Origin: Bacteroidota bacterium
GTDB taxonomy: Bacteria; Bacteroidota; Bacteroidia; Bacteroidales; VadinHA17
Length of the DNA: 48,928 nucleotides
Direction of reading: 5' to 3'
Assembly (NCBI GenBank): GCA_029552825.1
Contig: JAKPDL010000203.1
Span: 1 to 48,928 of the forward strand
The position numbers and the translations under genes are program-made. The notes under the pieces are model-generated. The model saw nothing but the letters and a program-made list of their open reading frames with translations, made no database searches and was not told the DNA's origin. Shown one piece after another: positions 42,328 to 48,928 of the stretch (position 1 is its first letter; each line of letters starts with the position of its first letter).

Positions 42328-45300
42328 TTATTCTGATTTAGCATTTTCTTGTGAACTATTTTTTTCGGCAACAGAATAGACTGCAGGCACAACAAATAGA
42401 TTTAGCAGTGTTGAACTCAGGAGTCCGCCCAGTATGACAACAGCCATAGGGCTTTGAATTTCGTTGCCGGCTTTATCACCTCCCAGAGCAAGGGGGATGA
42501 GGGCAAAGGCTGCTGTCAGGGCTGTCATGAGTATAGGGTTAAGACGGTCAGCAGAACCTCTTATAATCCTCTCCTTAATAGGTACACCTTCTTCTTTCAG
42601 GTGGGTGTATCTTGAAACAAGCAGTATCCCGTTGCGGGTTGCAATGCCAGTGAGGGTTATGAAACCAATGATGGCAGGAATGCTCACAACGCCTGAAGAG
42701 AGTTTTACAGCGAAGAAACCTCCTATCAATGCGAGGGGCAGGTTGAGAAGTATTATCAGCGCCAGTGATTTTTTTCTGAATTCATTGTAAAGTATCATAA
42801 AAACAGCAATCAATGCTGCAACTGAAGCCAGAAGAAGCCTTCGTGCAGCACGGGCTGCGTTTTCAAACTGCCCGCTGTACTCAATGCGGTAGCTTACAGG
42901 CAGTGTGATATTCTTTTCAATCCTGTTACGGATGTTCTTTGCTACTGTTCCCTGGTCACTACCCGAAACATTTACCGAGATGACTATTCTGCGTTGCACA
43001 TTTTCCCTGTTGATGCTATACGGACCCGATGATGATTCAATTTCTGCAACCATAGTAAGAGGTATCTTCCTTCCATCATGTGTGTCGATGAGTGAGCTCT
43101 TTATGCCTTCAATAGATGCTCTTGTTTCGTCGTTGTATCTCACAACCATCGGGAAACGCTTCTCCTCCTCATATACCTCCGAAATCGTTTCACCTCCCAG
43201 CATACATCTGATAAAAGATGTAAACTTTCCTGCAGGTATACCATACATTGCAAGTAACTCGCGCCTTGGTTTGATCTTCAGCTGGGGTGTTTCAACCTGC
43301 TGTTCAACCGTTAGGTCTGCAATGCCTTTTATATCAGATATTTCATGCTTTATTTCCTGTGCAAGGTTGTATAGAACATTTAGATCATCTCCGAAAATTT
43401 TGATGGCAATGTTTGCCTTTGAACCCGAAAGCATGTTATCGATACGATGTGTTATCGGCTGTCCAACCTCCACGCTGGCACCTGGTAGTTTTGCAAGTCT
43501 GCTGCGAACATCAGCAAAGAAGTCGGCCCTGCTCCTTTTTCGCAGCTCAAAGGGAACATCAAGCTCAGAAAAATTCTCTCCGAAAGAGTGTTCTGCAAGT
43601 TCTGCCCTTCCTGTTTTGCGCGATACTGCTTTTACTTCGGGAATTCCCAGTAATATTTCTTCTGCCATTCGTCCAATTTTATCCGATTCCTCGATGGAAG
43701 TGCCTGGCATAAGTCCGATATTTACCGTAAGTGCTCCTTCATTGAAGGGCGGAAGAAAAGAGCTTCCGGAGGTGACAAGCATTATCACTGACACAGCAAG
43801 AAGTGTTGCTGCAGAGGCTATGATAATTCCGGGTCTCTTCAGTGCAGGCTCAAGCACTTTTTTATAGGCTGAGGTGAGATTTCTTTCTACCCATGCACCT
43901 CGGGCAAGCTTAAGCAATCTCTTTTCGTTAGTCAACAGATAGCTGCAAAGAACCGGAGTGACAGTAATGGCTATAACCATTGAGGCAAAAAGTGAAACAA
44001 TAAATGCAATTCCAAGCGGCTTGAGCATTCTCCCTTCGAAGCCTTCCAGAAGAAAAAGAGGAAGAAATGTTACAATTATTACCGCTGTGGCATTTACAAT
44101 AGATGACCTCATCTCAACCGATGCCCTGAGTATTACTCTAAGTGGATGCTCTTTTTCTGTACCGTGCTTCAGTGCGTTTAACCTCAGCTGTTTCCATGAA
44201 TTCTCAACATCAATAATGGCATCATCCACAAGTGAACCGATGGCTATTGCCATACCTCCCAGACTCATTGTGTTGATGGTATAGCCCAGCAGCCTCAGTG
44301 TGAGGACCGACACAAGCAATGAAAAAGGGATTGCAAGAACCGAGATAAAGGTTGTGCGGAAGTTGAAAAGAAAAATGAAGAGAATCAGGATAACAAAAAT
44401 ACCTCCTTCGGTAAGTGCCTTCAATACATTGTTAATAGCAGTTTTTATAAAAGCAGCCTGGTTGTAAACCCCTGTGTGAATTACAATCTTGTTCCCTGCA
44501 TTTTTTTGTATTTCATCTGTTACTCTGATTATTTCACCGGCAAGTTTTACTGAGTTTGCATGTGGTTGCCGTGTAACAGTAATAAGTACTGCATTGTGTC
44601 CATTGTATGAAGCCGTACCTATTTTTGGTGAAGAGCCTATGGTGACCTCAGCCACATTGCCGATTTTAACAGGCTGATTGTTAACCGTTTTAATGACACC
44701 TGCGGCAATGTCACCGGGATCACTGGTTCTGCCTATGCCTCTGACGATATATTTATTTCCGTGCTGGTTTATGAATCCTCCCGGACTGTTTTCATTTATG
44801 TTTCTGCATGCTTCCAGCAGTTCATCTATTGATACGTTGTAATAGTTCATTTTCAGGGGATCAGCAAGAATCTGATATTCTTTTTCATCGCCTCCTATAA
44901 CATGCACCTGTGCCACGCCGGGAATGGACAGGAGTCTGGGTGTGATGCTCCATCCGGCAAAGGTACGCAGGTCCATGGGGTTCAGGGAGTCGGATGTAAC
45001 TGCAATTATCATCATTTCGCCGAGCAGTGACGACTGCGGTGCCAGAACCGGTTTGCCGGCATCTGCAGGCAGCTGTTCCGATACCTGGTAAAGCCTCTCG
45101 GTGACAGTCTGCCTTGCCCTGTAAATATCAGTACCCCAGTCGAATTCGGCCCATACAATCGAAAAACCCATTGAAGAGTTGGACCTTACCCTCCTTATGC
45201 TGGTCGAACCGTTAATGGCAGTTTCAATAGGGAAAGTGATGAGTCTTTCGACTTCTTCAGGCGACATACCCTGAGCCTCGGTCATAATGACCACTGTTGG

Positions 45301-45432
45301 AGCTGTGAGTTCCGGAAAGATGTCAATGTCCATCGTCAGGGTTATCCATGTGCCAATGAGCAGCAGTAATAGTGTGCAGGCAAGAACTATCAGCCTGTTC
45401 CGCAGTGAAAAGTCAATAATTCTGTTAAGCAT
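42328..45432 (-). CDS. RND heavy-metal efflux pump (CusA/CzcA family)
   Basis: The product is 1034 aa with 12 membrane helices and two large periplasmic loops. Markers: N-terminal FSLRNRLIVLACTLLLLLIG, MSPEEVERLITFPIETAINGS, TM4 charged motif GSLVDDAIIDVENSWKQL and C-terminal GFITLTGIATRNGILLVSRY. It belongs to the heavy-metal efflux branch, not the drug-exporting AcrB branch. The CusA methionine triad is not obvious, so Cu/Ag versus Zn/Co/Ni export cannot be settled. It is the middle gene of adaptor-pump-channel, with an 11-nt gap after the adaptor. Confidence 0.94.
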   Translation of the reverse strand: MLNRIIDFSLRNRLIVLACTLLLLLIGTWITLTMDIDIFPELTAPTVVIMTEAQGMSPEEVERLITFPIETAINGSTSIRRVRSNSSMGFSIVWAEFDWGTDIYRARQTVTERLYQVSEQLPADAGKPVLAPQSSLLGEMMIIAVTSDSLNPMDLRTFAGWSITPRLLSIPGVAQVHVIGGDEKEYQILADPLKMNYYNVSIDELLEACRNINENSPGGFINQHGNKYIVRGIGRTSDPGDIAAGVIKTVNNQPVKIGNVAEVTIGSSPKIGTASYNGHNAVLITVTRQPHANSVKLAGEIIRVTDEIQKNAGNKIVIHTGVYNQAAFIKTAINNVLKALTEGGIFVILILFIFLFNFRTTFISVLAIPFSLLVSVLTLRLLGYTINTMSLGGMAIAIGSLVDDAIIDVENSWKQLRLNALKHGTEKEHPLRVILRASVEMRSSIVNATAVIIVTFLPLFLLEGFEGRMLKPLGIAFIVSLFASMVIAITVTPVLCSYLLTNEKRLLKLARGAWVERNLTSAYKKVLEPALKRPGIIIASAATLLAVSVIMLVTSGSSFLPPFNEGALTVNIGLMPGTSIEESDKIGRMAEEILLGIPEVKAVSRKTGRAELAEHSFGENFSELDVPFELRKRSRADFFADVRSRLAKLPGASVEVGQPITHRIDNMLSGSKANIAIKIFGDDLNVLYNLAQEIKHEISDIKGIADLTVEQQVETPQLKIKPRRELLAMYGIPAGKFTSFIRCMLGGETISEVYEEEKRFPMVVRYNDETRASIEGIKSSLIDTHDGRKIPLTMVAEIESSSGPYSINRENVQRRIVISVNVSGSDQGTVAKNIRNRIEKNITLPVSYRIEYSGQFENAARAARRLLLASVAALIAVFMILYNEFRKKSLALIILLNLPLALIGGFFAVKLSSGVVSIPAIIGFITLTGIATRNGILLVSRYTHLKEEGVPIKERIIRGSADRLNPILMTALTAAFALIPLALGGDKAGNEIQSPMAVVILGGLLSSTLLNLFVVPAVYSVAEKNSSQENAKSE

Positions 45433-45443
45433 GGCACTGACTA

Positions 45444-46589
45444 TTAATGATTATGCACATGAGCAGGAATGTTTCCTGACATCTGCTGGAGCTTTACCTG
45501 ATATGCTTCATCTGCAACAAATACTTCACCGGCCGAAAGGCCTTCTGTTACTATGACTTTTTCCCCGTCATTGCCTGCTGTTGTGATATATCTTTTGATA
45601 AAGTCACCATCTTCATCTTTTAGAAATACGTAATATTTTCCGAACTCTTCCATGACTGATTTAAGGGGAACTGTTATTACATCATGTGTTTCTTCACCTC
45701 TGAGGAAAACTTCGGCAAAAGAGCCTTCAGGTACACCGGGGAGGAAGTCAATACTGAAAAAGAGTGGCAGGTAAAAGGAATCTTGGCCGGTACTTCTGCC
45801 GTAGGAAATTATTTTTCCGTGCAGCTCTTCCGTTTTATAGAGTTTTTCTGAACCGGCTGTTTTAAACCAGGCGCTTCTGACAGAAGCAACTTTATTCATT
45901 TTGTCGGGCGGTACAAGAGCTTTAAGAACCATACTCCGGGTGGTCTGTACCGAGGCAATAGCTTCACCCGGGCTTACTTTCTGCCCTTCAGAGATAAATA
46001 CATCTCTTATGAAACCCTCATCTTCAGAAAGAATCAATCCTTCATTTTCTCTGAATACCATGCTCATATTGTCGTATTCCGCCAGCACTTTTTCATATTC
46101 ATTTTTTGCTGTAAGAAATTGTTCCTGTGTAATGATTTTTTCAGGATAAAGTTTTTGTGCCCTTTCGAAGTTTGCTCTGGCTCTTTTGAGGTCGGACCTC
46201 AGTTGCTGAAATTTAAGGAAAGAATTTTCTCCCGTGAGATTACCGCCGGAAACAAAAAACAATATCTGCCCTTTGTTTACCTTCATTCCCGGATAAACAG
46301 CAGGTTGGGAAAACCTGATTATACCAGCAGACTTTGCAGTTATTGTGACAATATTGCCGCTTCCGGCAAGAACAACTCCTCCGGTTTTTATTATTTCAGA
46401 GAATGAGTCTTTTCTTACGGTGTCGAGTCTGACTGATGGGGCAGATTGCAGTGGTTGATGCGCTTCCGGGCTTTCATTAATATGAAGAGCATCTTCTTGG
46501 GTGTGGCTCTTTTCTGAATTACGGAAGCATGATGAATAAATAAATGACAAAACTATTAAAAAAAATATGACAGGTTTTTTCATTTTCAT
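45444..46589 (-). CDS. RND periplasmic adaptor (CusB/CzcB-like) lipoprotein
   Basis: The product is 381 aa with lipobox YSSC (lipidated C21). The membrane-fusion-protein layout is visible: barrel-sandwich ITAKSAGIIRFSQPAVYPGMKVNKGQIL, coiled coil (LKRARANFERAQKLYPEKIITQEQF), second half GFIRDVFISEGQKVSPGEAIASV and beta-barrel plus membrane-proximal domain. The C-terminus ends in a histidine cluster (PAHVHNH), a possible metal-binding tail. It precedes the pump by 11 nt. An alternative ATG lies two codons downstream. Confidence 0.92.
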   Translation of the reverse strand: MKMKKPVIFFLIVLSFIYSSCFRNSEKSHTQEDALHINESPEAHQPLQSAPSVRLDTVRKDSFSEIIKTGGVVLAGSGNIVTITAKSAGIIRFSQPAVYPGMKVNKGQILFFVSGGNLTGENSFLKFQQLRSDLKRARANFERAQKLYPEKIITQEQFLTAKNEYEKVLAEYDNMSMVFRENEGLILSEDEGFIRDVFISEGQKVSPGEAIASVQTTRSMVLKALVPPDKMNKVASVRSAWFKTAGSEKLYKTEELHGKIISYGRSTGQDSFYLPLFFSIDFLPGVPEGSFAEVFLRGEETHDVITVPLKSVMEEFGKYYVFLKDEDGDFIKRYITTAGNDGEKVIVTEGLSAGEVFVADEAYQVKLQQMSGNIPAHVHNH

Positions 46590-46655
46590 GATGATTAAAA
46601 AAATGAAACAATGAAGCAGTTATGCTGCCTTTTCAGTGAGTAAACAGATGAAAAA

Positions 46656-47060
46656 TTATGAAAGGGGAGGTGCTCTCAGGTGATTTGAATCGTAACCCGG
46701 TGGGTTATAAAATAAATCACATCCGGGCAGGTGCACTATTTCGCTCCTGCAGAATATGTCAGCTGGGATAGATGCTGAATTATCAGGTAATCCGGCTTCT
46801 CCGAAGTTTTGTGGATGGCAGAATACAGGGGAGAAGTGGCATATTATAGTATTGTTTTCGCCTGCGCCTTTGAATTCAGTTTCGTGTGTGCAGCATTGTT
46901 CTGTGGTTATTGTTTTGTGGAAGAGGCTGTGGCAGTAAAAAGGCTGCTCGTCCTGATGGTGGTGAGGAATTATATTATGAAGAAATATCACCATCCACGC
47001 AAGCAGGATGCTGTAAGCTTTTAATTTTTTGTACCGGTTCAACACTTCATTAAAAATCAT
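46656..47060 (-). CDS. Cys/His-rich membrane-anchored protein at head of metal-efflux operon
   Basis: The product is 134 aa with one hydrophobic helix (residues 16-30: YSILLAWMVIFLHNI) and an exported tail with HNIIPHHH right after the helix, seven cysteines (one CC pair) and about a dozen histidines. It ends HLRAPPLS. I do not recognise a named family. Its place 66 nt upstream of the RND adaptor, with no promoter between them, and its wealth of soft-metal ligands suggest a metal-binding sensor, chaperone or decoy for the efflux system. The start codon is uncertain because the promoter lies almost on top of it. Confidence 0.6.
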   Translation of the reverse strand: MIFNEVLNRYKKLKAYSILLAWMVIFLHNIIPHHHQDEQPFYCHSLFHKTITTEQCCTHETEFKGAGENNTIICHFSPVFCHPQNFGEAGLPDNSASIPADIFCRSEIVHLPGCDLFYNPPGYDSNHLRAPPLS

Positions 47061-47061
47061 C

Positions 47062-47092
47062 CAAAGGTATAAAACTTATTCATAGAATCAAA
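47062..47092 (-). promoter_or_regulatory. Promoter of the metal-efflux operon
   Basis: On the minus strand TTTG (47089-47092) is followed after exactly 19 nt by TACCTTTG (47062-47069), a perfect Bacteroidota promoter. The box ends only 2 nt before the ATG of the Cys/His-rich gene, so the transcript would begin at or inside that codon. Confidence 0.65.
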
Positions 47093-47179
47093 GATGGTTA
47101 CCTCAGATAGTTCCCGATACGCTTGGCTATCAGGATTTTAGCGGCGTTTATTCCCCAAAGGATTATCTTTATTAATATT

Positions 47180-47223
47180 CATTCCTCATCCCTCACTCCT
47201 CATTCCTTATTCCTCATTCCTCA
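47180..47223 (+). repeat. Imperfect pyrimidine tandem repeat
   Basis: About five copies of CATTCCTC-like units (CATTCCTC, ATCCCTCA, CTCCTCATTC, CTTATTCCTC, ATTCCTCA). The surrounding 47093-47301 holds no gene; the C-rich unit interrupted by the IS begins at about 47271. Confidence 0.6.
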
Positions 47224-47270
47224 ACTACAGCTATTCGGAATTGCAGAACTTCACTTCTCATCCAGGGACT

Positions 47271-47301
47271 CACCCCCCGGCCCCCTGAGAGTGGGCAACC
47301 C
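47271..47301. repeat. Left flank: degenerate copy of the C-rich hairpin repeat
   Basis: CACCCCCCGGCCCCCTGAGA followed by GTGGGCAACCC is a diverged copy of the 28-bp unit found right of the IS (48723 onward), cut off by the IS at its boundary. Confidence 0.6.
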
Positions 47302-47363
47302 TGTCTTGTCCTGAAATAGGTTGACAAAAATTATGAAAAATGTAAACTTAAAACAGGACAAAG

Positions 47364-47723
47364 ATGAAAAGAGTAAACTATTACACGGACGAATTTAAGA
47401 AGAAAGTTGTTAATGAGGTTTTTAATGGGCTCATTAGCAAGGAAGAAGCCAGGCGGCTATATGGGATAAGAGGGAATTCGGCAGTTTTAAACTGGATGCG
47501 TAAATTTGGTGTATCAAAAACATTAAACGATATGCCAAAAAGGAAGTATGAAACAAAGGGAAAAAATCTGGAGGAATTAGAAGCTGAGAATCTCAGGTTG
47601 AAGGAGGAATTGGAAGAAGAGCGAATAAGGAACAGGGCGTTAAATATAATGATTGATATAGCTGAGAGGCAGTTTAATATTCCGATAAGAAAAAAACATG
47701 GAGCCAAACAGTCGAAGAAGTAG
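47364..47723 (+). CDS. IS3-family transposase OrfA
   Basis: The product is 119 aa. An N-terminal helix-turn-helix (YYTDEFKKKVVNEVFNGLISKEEARRLYGI) binds the terminal repeats, and a coiled coil follows (NLEELEAENLRLKEELEEERIRNRALN), the leucine zipper for multimerisation. At 47690-47696 the reading frame passes A.AAA.AAA, a classic slippery heptamer. Slipping back one base leads into the OrfB frame and yields the OrfAB transposase. Confidence 0.93.
   Translation: MKRVNYYTDEFKKKVVNEVFNGLISKEEARRLYGIRGNSAVLNWMRKFGVSKTLNDMPKRKYETKGKNLEELEAENLRLKEELEEERIRNRALNIMIDIAERQFNIPIRKKHGAKQSKK
47690..47696 (+). promoter_or_regulatory. Programmed -1 frameshift site
   Basis: Seven A residues in the OrfA register AGA.AAA.AAA.CAT form the X.XXX.YYY-type heptamer A.AAA.AAA. 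After a -1 shift the frame reads TWSQTVEEVACTDKGYGIDN and runs unbroken into OrfB. Confidence 0.7.
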
Positions 47724-47764
47724 CCTGCACAGATAAAGGTTATGGTATTGATAATATCTGTGGA

Positions 47765-48688
47765 TTGTTTGGCAAGACACGACAGGCATACTATAAACGG
47801 AAAGAATACAATTACAAGGAGAGGTTGAATGAGGATTTGATTCTTACAATAGTAAACCAGATTCGGGAGACACAAAAAAGGCTGGGAGGAAGGAAGATGT
47901 TAAAGATATTAAAAGAGGGAGTTCCTCAGCAGCTGCAGATTGGCAGGGATGCTTTTTTTAATCTTCTTCGTCGAGAGGGTTTACTGGTTCGCAGGCGCAA
48001 GTTTCGGGTCACAACAACGAACTCGTTTCACTGGCTACACAAGTATCCAAATTTGATAAAAGGACTTTCGCCGCAGAGGCCTAATCATGTTTGGGTGAGT
48101 GATATTACGTACATAAAGACATATAAAGGTTTTTTATATCTGTATCTTATTACTGATGCATATTCAAGAAAGATCATCGGATGGCAGTTATCAGACAATT
48201 TGGGGTCTGATAACGCCATCCTTGCTCTGTATATGGCAATAAGTCAGCTTTCAACAGCATGTAAGGAGATAATCCATCATTCTGATCGAGGTATACAGTA
48301 TTGTAGTGTCAAATATGTTAAGGTATTGGAATCACATGGGATTAGAATCAGCATGACAGAGAATGGTGATCCTTATGAAAATGCGATTGCCGAAAGAGTG
48401 AATGGGATATTAAAGACTGAATGGCTTTATGATATGGATCTTAAAGATTATAGTGATGCATATAGAGCTATTGAACAGATAATTAATATTTACAACTCTG
48501 AAAGACCACACGCGAGTATAGAAATGCTCACGCCATCCCAGGCACATATGTATACAGGAAAGCTTCAAAGACTCTGGAAATCATACAAAAAAGAAGTTGA
48601 TAATCAACAATATAATAATGAAACGAATTTAACAATGAGTCATCAAGAGATTAATGAAAACAAATTTGTAAACTTATATCAGGATTAA
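47765..48688 (+). CDS. IS3-family transposase OrfB (DDE integrase core)
   Basis: The product is 307 aa counted from a TTG codon, but the frame is open back to the slip site at 47690 and has no good ATG, so it is probably made only as an OrfAB fusion (47364-48688). HTH_21-like residues (QKRLGGRKMLKIL, FFNLLRREGLLVRRRK) are followed by the rve catalytic core: D113 in VWVSDITYI, D174 in HHSDRGIQY and E210 in ENAIAERVNG, with the D-x35-E spacing of IS3. The element looks active. Confidence 0.93.
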   Translation: MFGKTRQAYYKRKEYNYKERLNEDLILTIVNQIRETQKRLGGRKMLKILKEGVPQQLQIGRDAFFNLLRREGLLVRRRKFRVTTTNSFHWLHKYPNLIKGLSPQRPNHVWVSDITYIKTYKGFLYLYLITDAYSRKIIGWQLSDNLGSDNAILALYMAISQLSTACKEIIHHSDRGIQYCSVKYVKVLESHGIRISMTENGDPYENAIAERVNGILKTEWLYDMDLKDYSDAYRAIEQIINIYNSERPHASIEMLTPSQAHMYTGKLQRLWKSYKKEVDNQQYNNETNLTMSHQEINENKFVNLYQD

Positions 48689-48722
48689 ATTAAAAACTGT
48701 CAACTTTTTTTAGGACGAGACA

Positions 48723-48793
48723 CCCCCCAACCCCCCTGGGAGGGGGGCAACCCCCCAACCCCCCTGGGAGGGGGGGCAACCCCCCAACCCCCC
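48723..48793. repeat. C-rich tandem hairpin repeat (2.5 units)
   Basis: Units of 28 bp (48723-48750), 29 bp (48751-48779) and a partial unit (48780-48793). Each complete unit reads CCCCCCAACCCCCC, then TGGGAGGGGGGCAA, giving a 6-bp C/G stem with a short loop. The minus strand holds successive G6-TT-G6 pairs, a potential G-quadruplex. Confidence 0.85.
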
Positions 48794-48864
48794 TATATTT
48801 GTGCCATTTGGCAATATATTTTAGAACAAGAGTTCTTTGACATATTTATTAAGTTTGATGATAT

Positions 48865-48913
48865 GTTTTGTGGGATGAAGCGCAGGCGTAGCCGAAGCGT
48901 AATCCCACAAAAC
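48865..48913. repeat. Perfect 12-bp inverted repeat at window end
   Basis: GTTTTGTGGGAT (48865-48876) and ATCCCACAAAAC (48902-48913) are perfect complements around a 25-nt loop that contains GAAGCG twice and a GGC-gta-GCC mini-stem. The function is unknown; 48794-48928 contains no gene. Confidence 0.6.
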
Positions 48914-48928
48914 GATACCTTAAAAGTT

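Larger units (their letters stand above)
47302..48722 (+). mobile_element. IS3-family insertion sequence, apparently complete
   Basis: The element is 1421 bp, bounded by 25-bp inverted repeats (47302-47326 and 48698-48722) identical in 21 of 25 positions and starting TGTC, ending GACA. It encodes OrfA and OrfB with an intact DDE triad and a -1 frameshift site. The C-run at the junction has three extra C residues compared with the neighbouring repeat units (3 left plus 6 right, 6 expected), which fits a 3-bp CCC target duplication. The group within IS3 (IS150-like is my guess) needs a search. Confidence 0.9.

Noticed and set aside
42905-43867. 320-aa plus-strand frame opposite the RND pump
   Set aside because: Mirror frame of a well-conserved RND gene; Ser-rich translation without domain features.
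48723-48793. CRISPR array
   Set aside because: Units are adjacent copies without unique spacers and are hairpin-forming C-runs; no cas gene is present.

Overview
The window looks like a chromosomal segment of a Bacteroidota bacterium. I cannot place it below phylum from sequence alone. Evidence for the phylum: several operons are preceded by the Bacteroidota-type promoter (TTTG or similar, about 19 nt, then TAnnTTTG); Shine-Dalgarno sequences are mostly absent; many lipoprotein signal peptides end in SSC or ISC; and there are typical families such as a single-chain PurL of 1231 aa, a DUF3127 protein, a TonB-dependent receptor, an FKBP lipoprotein and a TPR/SpoIIE phosphatase. The DNA is moderately AT-rich except for the first ~240 bases, which are about 69% GC by my hand count and sit directly downstream of a tRNA-Pro gene.

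Layout. 1-360: GC-rich tract and tRNA-Pro (minus). 583-2415: a secreted DUF6263-like protein, convergent with a CAP/SCP protein. 2.4-6.1 kb (minus): pfkA-sixA-ppk1-CAP operon. 6.1-6.7 kb: a graveyard of insertion-sequence ends and a MITE-like element, then a CHAD-domain gene (plus) that probably belongs functionally with ppk1. 7.6-10.4 kb (minus): sulfur operon sqr - DUF1641 - DsrC/TusE-like - DsrE-like. 10.7-14.0 kb: small secreted protein, M1 metallopeptidase, membrane protein. 14.1-19.4 kb: M28 peptidase, AGE-family sugar epimerase, SSS symporter. 19.3-22.4 kb (minus): a PfkB kinase/HAD phosphatase fusion, then an uncharacterised protein. 22.8 kb: metallophosphoesterase lipoprotein. 23.8-28.9 kb: five-gene heterodisulfide-reductase-like operon in the order hdrC-hdrB-hdrA-hdrC-(membrane plus HdrD-like fusion). 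29.0-34.5 kb: lipoprotein, purL, DUF3127, FKBP. 34.7-39.6 kb (minus): TonB-dependent receptor coupled to a TPR/SpoIIE phosphatase. 40 kb: Tat-exported sugar isomerase-like protein. 41.1-47.1 kb (minus): Cys/His-rich protein plus RND metal-efflux system. 47.3-48.7 kb: an intact IS3-family element inserted in a C-rich tandem repeat, then a perfect palindrome.

The most interesting biology is the sulfur/redox part. Sulfide:quinone oxidoreductase, a DsrE-like protein and a DsrC/TusE-like protein with only the penultimate Cys form one operon. About 13 kb away an Hdr-like operon keeps the C1-B1-A-C2-B2 order known from the sHdr sulfur-oxidation system, but its last subunit is fused to a NarI/HdrE-like membrane domain that could meet the quinone pool directly. 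No dsrAB, soxYZ or lbpA is in the window, so a link between the two operons is inference.

A second theme is phosphate and polyphosphate: ppk1, a SixA phosphohistidine phosphatase, phosphofructokinase and a CHAD (polyphosphate-binding) protein lie together. A third is mobile DNA. The intact IS has 25-bp ends, and diverged copies of those ends recur at 6.4-6.6 kb and at 39.8 kb, each next to C-rich hairpins.
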